Origin: Breoghania sp. | GTDB lineage: Bacteria; Pseudomonadota; Alphaproteobacteria; Rhizobiales; Stappiaceae | Assembly: GCF_963674635.1 (NCBI RefSeq) | Contig: NZ_OY771475.1 | Span: 3,547,501 to 3,611,500 of the forward strand | DNA: 64,000 bases | Direction: 5' to 3' | Notes under the pieces: generated by a model | Database searches by the model: none | The model's input: the letters and a program-made list of their open reading frames with translations, nothing else | Told to the model about the DNA's origin: nothing | Translations under genes and position numbers: made by a program | Shown: positions 52,683 to 61,927 of the stretch, piece after piece | Numbering within the stretch: the stretch's first letter is position 1 | How the letters are laid out: each line of letters opens with the position of its first letter

Positions 52683-54445
52683 GCCTCGATCCGATCACTC
52701 TCAGCGTCATCCAGTCGGGCCTGCAGCAGGTTTGCGACGAGATGGACCTGAGCTTCTCGCGCGCTGCGTTCTCCCCCGTCATCGCGGAGGCGAACGACCG
52801 GTCCGACGGTATCTACTCCGCGCGCGACGGCTCGCTGATCGCACAAGGCGCGGGCGGTCTGCCGGTCTTTGTCGGCACGATGCAATATTCCACCCGCACG
52901 CTGATCGAGATGATCGCGCAAGGTTCCGTGGCTGCTCCCGAGCCCGGCGATATCTATATCGTCAACGATCCTTATCTGGGCGGCACGCACCTGATGGATG
53001 TGCGCTTCGCCATGCCGTTCTATCGAAACGGCGAGATCTTCTGCTGGCTCTCCAACACCGGCCACTGGCCGGATACGGGCGGCGCGGTGCCGGGTGGGTT
53101 TTCGGCGTCCGCGACCTCGGTGGAACAGGAAGGCTTGCGGCTTCCTCCGGTGCGTCTCTTCAAGAAGGGTGTGCTGGATACGGAAATCTATTCGATCATC
53201 TGTTCCAACATCCGCGTTTCCGAGCAGCGCATCGGCGATGTGAAGGCGCAGGCGGCGGCCCTTCTCGTGGGCGAGAAGCGTCTGGGGCGCATTCTCGACC
53301 GTTACGGCGATGACGTGGTGGCGGAGGCCATCGATGAATTGCGCCGCCGGGCTGCGGATCAGATGCGGGCGAATATCCGCCTCATCCCCGAAGGCACCTA
53401 TCGCTCAACGGCCTATGTCGACAGTGACGGCGTGGTCGATGAGCCGCTGGAAATCCGTCTGGCGATTACCGCCAAGGACGGCGAACTTGTCTTTGATTTC
53501 GAAGGGTCCTCCAAGCCCTGCATCGGGCCGATGAACTCGGTTCTGGCGACGACGCTGTCCTCCGTTTATCTCGCCATGCGCCACATCTTTCCCGATGTGC
53601 CGATCAGCGCGGGCGCGTTTGAACCGCTCAACGTGAAGACGCCGGAAGGCACCTTTCTCGATGCCCATTATCCGCGCCCCGTCTCAGGCTGCGCGGCTGA
53701 GGTTTCGCAACGCATCGCGGAAGCTGTCTTCGCCGCGCTTGTCGAGGCGCTGCCCGACCGGGTGACAGCGGCGCCTGCAGGAAGTTCCGGCAATTTCGCG
53801 CTGGGCGGGCACGATCCGGACCGTGGGCGCGGCTTTGTCATGTACCAGATTTCCGGCGGCGGCTATGGGGGCAACAGCGACCATGACGGGCTGACGAATG
53901 GTTGCTCGACCATCGGTATCTCCAAGGCCCCGCCGGTGGAAATCATGGAGCAGCAGTTTCCCGTTCTCTATCACCGCTATGCGCTGCGCGAGGGATCGGG
54001 CGGGGCCGGGGCCCATCGTGGCGGCTTCGGGCTCGATTACGAGATCGAGTTGCGCCGCGGTCATGCCACCGCGAGCTTTGTCATGGATCATGGGCGCTTC
54101 GGGCCGCAAGGCGCGCTCGGTGGCAGGGACGGCATGCCGAACTCCGTGACCGTCTATCAGGATGGCGAGGCCCTCGTGCCCGCACATCTTTCAAAGGCAC
54201 AGGATATCCCGATGAAACCGGGAGACCGGGTGCGGGTCGGCACACCGGGCGGCGGCGGATATGGCGATCCACTGGACCGGGACCCGGCGCTGGTGGGCGA
54301 AGACGTGCGGTTGGAGCGCTACACGGCACAGGCCGCGGCAGAGCTTTTCGGCGTTGTGGTGAGCTCCGCGGGCGAAGTCTCGGCGGACGAGACCGCGGAG
54401 CTTCGCAAGGCCTTGCGCAAGGACCGTGTCGCGGGCGCTGTCTGA
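52679..54445 (+). CDS. Hydantoinase/oxoprolinase subunit B
   Basis: A 588-residue HyuB-family protein. LSVIQSGLQQVCDEMDLSFSRAAFSPVIAEANDRSDGIY is the start typical of the family. YIVNDPYLGGTHLMDVRF carries conserved His and Asp residues, and PGGGGYGDPLDRDPALV forms the C-terminal signature. It overlaps subunit A by ATGA and forms the working complex with it. Confidence 0.93.
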   Translation: MSLDPITLSVIQSGLQQVCDEMDLSFSRAAFSPVIAEANDRSDGIYSARDGSLIAQGAGGLPVFVGTMQYSTRTLIEMIAQGSVAAPEPGDIYIVNDPYLGGTHLMDVRFAMPFYRNGEIFCWLSNTGHWPDTGGAVPGGFSASATSVEQEGLRLPPVRLFKKGVLDTEIYSIICSNIRVSEQRIGDVKAQAAALLVGEKRLGRILDRYGDDVVAEAIDELRRRAADQMRANIRLIPEGTYRSTAYVDSDGVVDEPLEIRLAITAKDGELVFDFEGSSKPCIGPMNSVLATTLSSVYLAMRHIFPDVPISAGAFEPLNVKTPEGTFLDAHYPRPVSGCAAEVSQRIAEAVFAALVEALPDRVTAAPAGSSGNFALGGHDPDRGRGFVMYQISGGGYGGNSDHDGLTNGCSTIGISKAPPVEIMEQQFPVLYHRYALREGSGGAGAHRGGFGLDYEIELRRGHATASFVMDHGRFGPQGALGGRDGMPNSVTVYQDGEALVPAHLSKAQDIPMKPGDRVRVGTPGGGGYGDPLDRDPALVGEDVRLERYTAQAAAELFGVVVSSAGEVSADETAELRKALRKDRVAGAV

Positions 54446-54575
54446 GCCGGCGATAAGGACGCGTCATCTCCAAGGGCTTGCAAGAAACGTCAAGGCTTTG
54501 TCCGGTATATCCGGCAGAGTTTCGCAGAATGGTTGCCTGCCAGGAAAACAGACGTTCTCAATTGTTGACAAAAAC

Positions 54576-54594
54576 AATACGTCTGTTTCTATGT
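54576..54594 (+). promoter_or_regulatory. Candidate RpiR operator before the TAXI gene
   Basis: AATACGTCTGTTTCTATGT, 44 bases before the start of the TAXI binding-protein gene. A close match, AATACGCATGTTTCTATTT, lies upstream of the rpiR gene (56615-56633). An ACAGACG/CGTCTGT inverted repeat brackets the site (54548-54587). Confidence 0.55.
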
Positions 54595-54637
54595 GCCCTT
54601 CGCTGAAATCTGCCTAACAAACAAACCGGAGGTAGCA

Positions 54638-55603
54638 ATGAACCGACGTCAGGCCATGTTCGCGACCGTTGTCGCTTTTGCCCTTGCTGGCGGTGCGCAG
54701 GCCGCGGAACAGCAGTTCATCTCGATCGGCACCGGCGGTGTCACCGGCGTCTACTATCCCACCGGTGGCGCGATCTGTCGTCTGGTGAACAAGGAGCGCA
54801 AGACCCACGGCATCCGTTGTTCGGCGGAATCGACGGGTGGATCGGTCTACAATATCAACACCGTGCGCGCGGGTGAGCTGGAATTCGGCGTCGCTCAGTC
54901 CGATTGGCAGTACCATGCCTATCACGGCACCTCGAAGTTTGCCGATCAGGGCCCCTTCGAGAAAGAACGCGCCGTGTTCTCCGTGCATGCCGAACCGTTC
55001 ACGCTGATCGTGCGTGCCGATAGTGGCATTGACAGCTTCCAGGCCCTGAAGGGGCACAAGGTCAATGTCGGCAATCCCGGTTCCGGCCAGCGCGCGACGG
55101 TGGAAGTCGTCATGGATGCCTATGGCATGAAGATGGACGATTTCGCGCTTGCGGCCGAGCTCAAGGGTTCGGAAATGGCCCAGGCCCTTTGCGACGGCAA
55201 GATCGATGCGATGATCTACACCATCGGTCACCCGGCCGCCGCCATCACCGAGGCCGCCACCACCTGTGACGTGAAGCTCGTGTCCGTTGCCGGCGAGACC
55301 ATCGACAAGCTGGTTGCCGACAACCCCTATTACCGTGTCGCCACCATTCCCGGCGGCACCTACAAGGGCACGGATGAGGACGTCACCACCTTTGGTGTGG
55401 GCGCGACCTTCGTCAGCTCCGCCGATGTTTCCGACGATGTCGTCTACACGGTCGTGAAGGCCGTCTTCGACAACTTCGAGGACTTCAAGAAGCTCCACCC
55501 GGCCTTCGCGAACCTGAAGGAAAAGGAGATGATCAAGGACGGTCTCTCCGCGCCGCTGCACCCGGGTGCGATCAAGTACTACAAGGAACGCGGCTGGATG
55601 TAA
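54638..55603 (+). CDS. TAXI-family TRAP transporter solute-binding protein
   Basis: A 321-residue periplasmic binding protein. The signal peptide (NRRQAMFATVVAFALAGGAQA) is followed by FISIGTGGVTGVYYPTGGAICRLVNKE, the diagnostic TAXI motif. The later NPGSGQRATVEVVMDAYG and ALCDGKIDAMIYTIGHPAAAITEA are family hallmarks. The start has GGAGGTAGCA upstream. The matching permease is at 57252, with the rpiR gene on the opposite strand in between. TAXI systems carry dicarboxylates, glutamate-like compounds and other organic acids. Confidence 0.95.
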   Translation: MNRRQAMFATVVAFALAGGAQAAEQQFISIGTGGVTGVYYPTGGAICRLVNKERKTHGIRCSAESTGGSVYNINTVRAGELEFGVAQSDWQYHAYHGTSKFADQGPFEKERAVFSVHAEPFTLIVRADSGIDSFQALKGHKVNVGNPGSGQRATVEVVMDAYGMKMDDFALAAELKGSEMAQALCDGKIDAMIYTIGHPAAAITEAATTCDVKLVSVAGETIDKLVADNPYYRVATIPGGTYKGTDEDVTTFGVGATFVSSADVSDDVVYTVVKAVFDNFEDFKKLHPAFANLKEKEMIKDGLSAPLHPGAIKYYKERGWM

Positions 55604-55632
55604 TTTCCTCCTGCGATCGTTGAAGAAAACGC

Positions 55633-55663
55633 AAGCCCGCCGTGTTCATCGCGGCGGGCTTTG
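55633..55663. terminator. Terminator between the TAXI and RpiR genes
   Basis: AAGCCCGCCG and CGGCGGGCTT form a 10-bp stem with A/T-rich flanks on both sides, between two convergent genes; it can serve both. Confidence 0.8.
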
Positions 55664-55676
55664 TCGTTTCGGGCGG

Positions 55677-56564
55677 TCAGTCCGAGATCGGCTCGTCCAT
55701 CAGGAGAAAGCCGCCGAACCGCTTGATCCGCTCCTCGAAGGCGTGGACGCGCTGCTCGGCTCCGGGGGAGCGCAACACCATTTCCGCAAGAAGCAATTCG
55801 ATGATCGCGAAGGCGGGGGAAAGGGATGGCATGAAATGCGGACCCTGCATCGGCAAGGGCACCACATGCCATGCGCCGCGGGCGATCGGTGAGGCCATGC
55901 TGTCGGTGATGGCAATGATGCGCGCGCCGCAGTCCCGCGCGATATTCACGCCCCGTACCACCTCGCAGGAATAGTGGGCATAGCTGACCGCGATCACCAT
56001 GTCGTCCTCGCCGACATCCGACATCATGTCCAGGATCGAGCCGGGGTCCGGCGGGGTGTGGGTGACATTGGCGAAGGCCATGGCGCCCACATAGCAGAAG
56101 TAATGGGCAACGGAGTAACAGCTCCTGACGCCGATGCAGTAGATCCGGCGCGCCTTCACAAGCGCCTCCGCGCAGGCCGTCAGGGCGACATGCATCTCGG
56201 GCGAAAAGGCCGCGGCCATGTTGGTGCTGCTGGCGTCGCGGAGCGCTTGCAGGGTGCCCCCACCTGCGCTTTCGGTCAGTGCGCGGGCGCGGGCCGAATA
56301 GGGGACAACGCCTTCGCGCAGGGCGGATTGAATGTCGCTGCGAAACGAATCGTATCCGGAATAACCCAGCGTCTTGGCGAGGCGGACAGCGGAGTTCTGG
56401 TTCACCCTGGCCGCCCGGGCGGTGGAGCGCAGCGAGCGGAACGCGACTTCCTGATAGTTGTCGAGCACCCAGGCCGCAAAAGCGGCGAGCTGGCGCGGCC
56501 CGCCCTCAACGACACGGCTCAATCGCGCGCGAAGCTCTGCGGCGGAATATGACGTTTGACCCAT
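55677..56564 (-). CDS. RpiR-family transcriptional regulator
   Basis: A 295-residue regulator. The N-terminal helix-turn-helix is in RSLRSTARAARVNQNSAVRLAKTLGYSGYDSFR and a C-terminal SIS domain (IYCIGVRSCYSVAHYFCYVGAMAF, DMVIAVSYAHYSCEVVRGVNIARDCGARIIAITDS) binds the effector, usually a phosphosugar or other acid. Start at the ATG with GGGAGGCACC; an upstream frame start is unlikely. It sits between the two TRAP genes, and an AATACG...TGTTTCTAT motif lies before itself and before the TAXI gene, so it probably controls this uptake system. Confidence 0.92.
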   Translation of the reverse strand: MGQTSYSAAELRARLSRVVEGGPRQLAAFAAWVLDNYQEVAFRSLRSTARAARVNQNSAVRLAKTLGYSGYDSFRSDIQSALREGVVPYSARARALTESAGGGTLQALRDASSTNMAAAFSPEMHVALTACAEALVKARRIYCIGVRSCYSVAHYFCYVGAMAFANVTHTPPDPGSILDMMSDVGEDDMVIAVSYAHYSCEVVRGVNIARDCGARIIAITDSMASPIARGAWHVVPLPMQGPHFMPSLSPAFAIIELLLAEMVLRSPGAEQRVHAFEERIKRFGGFLLMDEPISD

Positions 56565-57251
56565 GGTGCCTCCCAAGAAGGCAAAATACATTCGTTTTGT
56601 ATCGTTTGCAGAAAAATACGCATGTTTCTATTTTGGGCGTCAGGCTTTATGGAAAGCTTTGGTCCATGGGGTGCTTGTGGATCTGGCTGCCGTTGCAGGG
56701 CGGATCGAGGCCTCGCATTTGAGCGGGGCGCGTGTCGCGGGCGGCCTGTGGTGCCGGAACCTTGTTGGATCGACGGTCAAAGGCAACTATCGTCTTGCGA
56801 GTATCCCGGTAGGCACATACGCTAAACGGGAACTTGGGCGCGGGAACTTGGGCGCGGGAAGCTGGGGGCGTTGACGGGAAGTCGGGGATGTCACCTTTGC
56901 GGCCGGTCCTGGTTCAGGGAGGCTGCATCGGCGTCGCAAGGCGCGTCCGCATCGTGGCCAACTCGTCCTCGTTGCCTTCGAGGATATCAAGTAGCTGTAT
57001 CCGGCCTTCTCACGCATGGCGGGCGCCTGGAAAAACGGCGGTGGCGATTGCGTGTTGCCGGAGCCGCGCCGTCAGGCGCAGCAAGGAGCGCGGCCGCAAT
57101 TGAGGCCGCTCGGCGGTTTGAGCGACCCGCGGGATATGCGCCCGCGGTCGCGAGGCTGTTTTGACGACATAAAACGGGGACTGCCGGTCAAGCGCAAGGC
57201 GCGGCCGGTTCGTCTGGCTCTCTCACCAAGGCCAGGCGACAGGAGGTGCAG
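56565..57251. other. RpiR-TRAP intergenic region
   Basis: A 687-base region with no supported gene. It contains the candidate RpiR operator (AATACGCATGTTTCTATTT, 56615-56633), a second AATACATTCGTTTTGTAT sequence at 56585-56602, and a triplicate 14-bp tandem repeat at 56827-56868. The promoter of the TRAP permease must be in the right part. Confidence 0.55.
56827..56868. repeat. Three tandem 14-bp repeats (CGGGAACTTGGGCG)
   Basis: Two exact copies of CGGGAACTTGGGCG, followed by a third that differs at two positions or so (CGGGAAGCTGGGGG). Length variation by slippage is possible here. It lies between the divergent rpiR and TRAP permease genes. Confidence 0.75.
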
Positions 57252-59972
57252 ATGAACAACGAAACGCCCGAAAACCGCGACCCGAAGACGCGCAAACCCC
57301 ATCAGGACGGTCCGGAGCCTCAGCCGGAGGCCCGGGGCGCCGGTGCAGCTTCGCCTCCTGATGACGGATCGTCGGCGAATGCGGCCGACGTTGACCTGAT
57401 GGTTGCCGAAGTGGAGACCGGTTCGCGCAACGCGGCCGGTTTCGCGGGCAAGGTGATCTTGTCGATCGCGTTCATCTGGTCGTGTTTCCAGATCTATATC
57501 GCGTCGAGCGTTCCCTATTTCCTTGCCAACAAGACGGGCCTGAATTTCGTCTTCAACAGTCAGGAAGCCCGCCAGATCCATCTGGCATTCGCCATCATCC
57601 TGGCGATGCTGGCCTATCCTCTGTTCAGGTCCAGCCCGCGCGACCGGGTGCCGTTTTATGACTGGGTGCTGGCCATCATTGGCGCCTCGTCCTGCCTCTA
57701 TCTGCTGTATTTCAAGGTCGATATTGCAGGGCGCGCCGGTCTGCCGACCACCGCGGATCTGGTCTTTTCCGCGATCGGCATGGTCTCGCTGGCGATTGCG
57801 GTTTTCCGCGCTCTCGGGCTGCCTCTGGTCATCGTCGCCTCCGTCTTCGTCTTCTACGTGTTCTTTGGCCATCTCTCCTTCATGCCGGAAGCGATCATGT
57901 GGAAGGGGGCGTCCTTCTCCAAGGCGATGTGGCACTACTGGATGCAGACGGAAGGCGTCTTCGGTGTGGCGCTCGGCGTTTCCGCGTCGATGATCTTCCT
58001 GTTCGTGCTGTTCGGCTCGCTTCTGGAAAAGGCGGGGGCAGGCAGCTACTTCATCAAGCTCGCCTTCGCGCTGCTCGGTCATTTGCGCGGCGGTCCGGCC
58101 AAGGCGGCCGTGGTCGCCTCCGCGCTGTCGGGCCTTTATTCCGGGTCCTCCATCGCCAATGTGGTGACGACCGGCACGTTTACGATTCCCTTGATGAAGC
58201 GCACCGGCTTCAAGCCGGAAAAGGCCGGCGCCGTGGAAGTGGCCTCTTCCACCAACGGGCAGCTCACACCGCCGGTGATGGGCGCTGCCGCCTTCCTGAT
58301 TTCGGAATTTACCGGGATCTCGTATCCCGAGCTCATCAAACATGCCTTCCTGCCGGCGATCATCTCCTACATTGCGCTCGTCTATATCGTGCACCTTGAG
58401 GCGTTGAAGCTGGGGCTGGAAGGGTTGCCGCGGCCGAGCCGCGTCGGAACGCTGGCGACCCGGCTCGCCAATGTCCTGTTCGGCTTCATTTTCGTCGGCG
58501 TCATCGCCATTGGCGTCTATTACGTGCTCGGCTGGATCAAGGTGGCGGTTCCCGGAATGGGGCTGATGAGCGCGGCGTTGATGTTCCTCGTTGCCTATCT
58601 GGCGCTCCTGTCGGCCGCCGCGCGCCATCCCGATCTGGAGCCCGATGATCCCAACGCGCCGATCGAGGTGTTGCCGCGGCCCTGGGATGTCGCGATCACC
58701 GGCTTTCACTTCATCCTGCCGATCGTCATCCTGATCTGGTGCATCCTGATCGAACGCCTGTCGCCGACGCTGTCGGCCTACTGGGCGACGATGGCGATGA
58801 TCTTCATCGTGCTGACCCAGCATCCGCTGAAACGGATGATGCGCGGTCAGGGCGCGTTCACCGAAGGCTTCAAGCAAGGCTGGGCTGATTTTGTCGAGGG
58901 CATGATCTCAGGCGCACGCAACATGATCGGCATCGGTGTCGCCACGGGGGCGGCGGGTGTCATCGTCGGGACGGTTTCGCTGACCGGCCTGCATCAGGTC
59001 GTGGGCGAGTTCGTGGAGTTCCTGTCGGGCGGCAGCCTGATGTTCATGCTGGTGCTGGTCGCGGTCATGTCTCTGCTCCTCGGCATGGGACTTCCGACCA
59101 CGGCGAACTACATCGTGGTGTCCTCGCTGATGGCGCCGGTCATCGTGTCGGTGGGCGCAAGTCAGGGCCTGATCGTGCCGCTCATCGCGGTGCATCTCTT
59201 CGTGTTCTATTTCGGCATTCTGGCCGATGACACGCCACCTGTCGGTCTGGCAGCCTTCGCGGCTGCCGCCATTTCCGGCGGCGATCCGATCCGCACCGGT
59301 GTGCAGGGCTTTGCCTACGATATCCGGACCGCACTGCTGCCGTTCATGTTCCTGTTCAACACGGAGCTGCTGCTCATCGATGTCGGCCCGGTCAAGGCGG
59401 TCTTCATCTTTGGCGTTGCGGTGATCGCGATGATGCTGTTTGCGGCGGCGACACAAGGCTATTTCTTCACGCGCAATCGCCTCTGGGAGACGGCGGCGCT
59501 GCTTCTGATCGCCTTCACGCTGTTCCGTCCGGGCTTCTGGCTGGACCTCGTGCAGCCGCCATTTGACGAGCGGCCCGGTTCAAGCGTGGTGGAGATGGCC
59601 GGCAATATGCCTGCGGACGGCGATATCCGTTTTGTGGTGGCCGGTCCGAATTTCGACACGGGCAAGCTCTACACGCGGACATTGCTGGTGCCTCTCGGCG
59701 CGCCCGGAGATGGCGCAGAGCGGCTGAAGCGCGCGGGCATTGTCGTGATGATGGAAGATGGCAAGGCCCTGCTGGAGGAGCCGTTCCCCGGAACGACCTA
59801 TTTCCAGGCGCTGTCCGACTATGACTTCTACGGCGATATGCCTGTGGAGATCGCGCTTGTCGAACTTGATGCGGAGCGGATGCACAAGGAAATCTTCTAC
59901 ATTCCGGCGCTGCTGCTGTTGGCGCTGGTTATCATGATGCAACGCCGACGCCAGACCGTTCCGGCGTTCTGA
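57252..59972 (+). CDS. TRAP transporter fused permease (TAXI type, DUF3394 C-terminus)
   Basis: A 906-residue membrane protein with the small (DctQ-like) and large (DctM-like) subunits fused. After a charged N-terminus (1-60) come about 20 membrane segments. The DctM-type motifs GGPAKAAVVASALSGLYSGSSIANVVTTGTFTIPLMKRTG and GMGLPTTANYIVVSSLMAPVI, then DDTPPVGLAAFAAAAISGGDPI, are clear. The last 150 residues (from about FRPGFWLD) are a soluble DUF3394-type domain. Start chosen at the ATG after GGAGGTGCAG. It works with the TAXI binding protein at 54638. Confidence 0.95.
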   Translation: MNNETPENRDPKTRKPHQDGPEPQPEARGAGAASPPDDGSSANAADVDLMVAEVETGSRNAAGFAGKVILSIAFIWSCFQIYIASSVPYFLANKTGLNFVFNSQEARQIHLAFAIILAMLAYPLFRSSPRDRVPFYDWVLAIIGASSCLYLLYFKVDIAGRAGLPTTADLVFSAIGMVSLAIAVFRALGLPLVIVASVFVFYVFFGHLSFMPEAIMWKGASFSKAMWHYWMQTEGVFGVALGVSASMIFLFVLFGSLLEKAGAGSYFIKLAFALLGHLRGGPAKAAVVASALSGLYSGSSIANVVTTGTFTIPLMKRTGFKPEKAGAVEVASSTNGQLTPPVMGAAAFLISEFTGISYPELIKHAFLPAIISYIALVYIVHLEALKLGLEGLPRPSRVGTLATRLANVLFGFIFVGVIAIGVYYVLGWIKVAVPGMGLMSAALMFLVAYLALLSAAARHPDLEPDDPNAPIEVLPRPWDVAITGFHFILPIVILIWCILIERLSPTLSAYWATMAMIFIVLTQHPLKRMMRGQGAFTEGFKQGWADFVEGMISGARNMIGIGVATGAAGVIVGTVSLTGLHQVVGEFVEFLSGGSLMFMLVLVAVMSLLLGMGLPTTANYIVVSSLMAPVIVSVGASQGLIVPLIAVHLFVFYFGILADDTPPVGLAAFAAAAISGGDPIRTGVQGFAYDIRTALLPFMFLFNTELLLIDVGPVKAVFIFGVAVIAMMLFAAATQGYFFTRNRLWETAALLLIAFTLFRPGFWLDLVQPPFDERPGSSVVEMAGNMPADGDIRFVVAGPNFDTGKLYTRTLLVPLGAPGDGAERLKRAGIVVMMEDGKALLEEPFPGTTYFQALSDYDFYGDMPVEIALVELDAERMHKEIFYIPALLLLALVIMMQRRRQTVPAF

Positions 59973-59987
59973 GGAGTATTGGGCGCT

Positions 59988-60416
59988 ATGTACAATCGGA
60001 TACTTGTCCCGGTCGATCTGACTGAGATGTCGACCTGCGAGACGGTGCTGGAAGATGCGGCCTATCTGGCGGCTGCGGCCAATGCTGAACTGCATTTCCT
60101 GACCGTGGTGCCGACTTTCTCCATGTCGATCGTGGGGTCCTTCTTTCCGGAAGAGTATGAAAAGAAGGCGCTGGCAGCGGCCAAGAAGAGCATGTCCGAC
60201 TTCATCACCGGTCATCCAAAGGCCAGGAAAGCCAAGGGGCACGTCGCCCATGGCACGATCTATGACGAGATCATGAAAGCGGCCAACCGGCTCGATTGCG
60301 ATCTCATCGTGATGGCGTCGCACAGGCCGGAACTCAAGGATTACCTCCTGGGCCCGAATGCGGCCCGCGTCGTGCGCCACGCCGCACAGTCGGTGTTCGT
60401 CGTGCGAGCGGGCTGA
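59988..60416 (+). CDS. Universal stress protein (UspA family)
   Basis: A 142-residue cytoplasmic protein. RILVPVDLTEMSTCETVLEDAAYLA starts the fold, and LIVMASHRPELKDYLLGPNAARVVRHAAQSVFVVR has the ATP-binding G-x2-G-like end of UspA proteins in altered form. It lies 15 bases after the TRAP permease gene, as in other TRAP operons (for example the TeaD arrangement), where UspA proteins regulate transport. Confidence 0.92.
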   Translation: MYNRILVPVDLTEMSTCETVLEDAAYLAAAANAELHFLTVVPTFSMSIVGSFFPEEYEKKALAAAKKSMSDFITGHPKARKAKGHVAHGTIYDEIMKAANRLDCDLIVMASHRPELKDYLLGPNAARVVRHAAQSVFVVRAG

Positions 60417-60453
60417 CAGGTCGAACCCGGCTGCACCTGAGAGCGGGAAGACA

Positions 60454-61776
60454 ATGAGCGGACATATCTTCGGGCGATCCACACGCCTGTCGCCTCCGAT
60501 CGCGCAGACCGGCGATGGCTGCTACATCATCGACACGTCCGGCAAACGCTATCTGGACGGCTCCGGTGGCGCGGCGGTGTCGTGTCTCGGGCATTCCGAT
60601 CCGGATGTGCGCGCGGCCATCCATGCGCAGGTCGACAAGATCGCGTTTGCCCATACCGGCTTCTTCACGTCGGAAGCGGCGGAGGAGCTGGCCGACAGGC
60701 TCATCGCTCATGCGCCCGACGGCATTGACCGTGTCTATCTGGTCTCCGGCGGGTCAGAGGCGGTGGAGGCGGCGATCAAGCTCGCCCGTCAGTATTGTCT
60801 GGAAACCGGGCAAGGGTCGCGCCACCGTGTGATCGCGCGGCGTCAGAGCTATCACGGCAATACGCTGGGGGCACTGGCCGCGGGGGGCAACGAATGGCGG
60901 AGGACCCAGTTCAAGCCGCTTCTGGTGGAAACCTCCCACATCGCGCCCTGCTACGAATACCGTTATCGCGAAGAGGGTGAGAGCGCCTTCGACTACGGTC
61001 AGCGCGCGGCCAACGAATTGCAGGCGGAGATCGAGCGGCTCGGGCCGGACACGGTCATGGCCTTCATTGCTGAGCCGGTGGTCGGCGCCACCGCCGGGGC
61101 GCTGCCCGCCGTGGAGGGCTATTTCCGCCGCATCCGCGAGATCTGCGATCACTATGGGGTGCTGCTGATCCTCGATGAGGTGATGTGCGGCATGGGGCGG
61201 ACGGGCTCCTTCTTTGCCTGCGAACAGGATGGGATCGCGCCCGATATCGTGACCATCGCCAAGGGGCTTGGCGCGGGCTATCAGCCCATCGGCGCGATGC
61301 TGTGCTCGGGCAAGATCTATGCGGCGATCGAGGCCGGGTCCGGCTTCTTTCAGCACGGGCACACCTATATGGGCCACCCCACGGCGGCGGCTGCGGCCTG
61401 TGCGGTGGTGCGCGCGCTCGATGAGCGCGATCTGCTGGCCCATGTGCGTGCGCAGGGCGAAAAACTCGATGCGGCCCTGCGCGAGGCCTTCGGCCAGCAC
61501 TCTCATGTGGGCGATATTCGCGGGCGCGGCCTGTTTCGCGGCGTCGAACTGGTTGCGGAGCGAGATTCCAAGGCGACGTTCGACCCGGCATTGGGCATTG
61601 CGCCCAAAATCAAGAAGGCAGCCTTTGAGGCCGGGCTCATCTGCTATCCGATGCAGGGCACGATCGATGGTCGTCAGGGCGATCACATTCTTCTGGCCCC
61701 TCCCTTCATCATTTCGGACGACCAGATCGGCGAGCTTGTCGACAAGCTGAACACCGCCATCTCGGCTGTGATCTGA
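60454..61776 (+). CDS. Class III pyridoxal-phosphate aminotransferase
   Basis: A 440-residue aminotransferase (omega-amino acid/pyruvate type). Motifs are YLDGSGGAAVSCLGHSDPDV, LVSGGSEAVEAAIKLARQY, and LLILDEVMCGMGRTGSFFACEQDGIAPDIVTIAKGLGAGYQPIGAML with the PLP Lys in AKGLGAGY. QHGHTYMGHPTAAAAACAVV follows. In the operon after UspA it could process the amino group of an open-chain product. Substrate unknown. ATG preceded by GGGAAGACA. Confidence 0.93.
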   Translation: MSGHIFGRSTRLSPPIAQTGDGCYIIDTSGKRYLDGSGGAAVSCLGHSDPDVRAAIHAQVDKIAFAHTGFFTSEAAEELADRLIAHAPDGIDRVYLVSGGSEAVEAAIKLARQYCLETGQGSRHRVIARRQSYHGNTLGALAAGGNEWRRTQFKPLLVETSHIAPCYEYRYREEGESAFDYGQRAANELQAEIERLGPDTVMAFIAEPVVGATAGALPAVEGYFRRIREICDHYGVLLILDEVMCGMGRTGSFFACEQDGIAPDIVTIAKGLGAGYQPIGAMLCSGKIYAAIEAGSGFFQHGHTYMGHPTAAAAACAVVRALDERDLLAHVRAQGEKLDAALREAFGQHSHVGDIRGRGLFRGVELVAERDSKATFDPALGIAPKIKKAAFEAGLICYPMQGTIDGRQGDHILLAPPFIISDDQIGELVDKLNTAISAVI

Positions 61777-61805
61777 CCGTTTCCAGCGCTTTTTGAGCCG
61801 TAGCG

Positions 61806-61836
61806 AAGCCCTTCCCGTTTGCGGGGAGGGCTTTTG
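61806..61836 (+). terminator. Intrinsic terminator after the aminotransferase gene
   Basis: AAGCCCTTCCC and GGGGAGGGCTT form a stem with a short loop, followed by TTTTG. It ends the TRAP-UspA-aminotransferase unit about 30 bases after the stop. Confidence 0.85.
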
Positions 61837-61927
61837 CGTGCAATCTGTCCTTTGGTTGGTGACCTTGGGGGGAGGTGAAGGCAGTGTGGCATCGTTTTTC
61901 GGTTGATCCCGGCCGTGAGGCGGGGCG

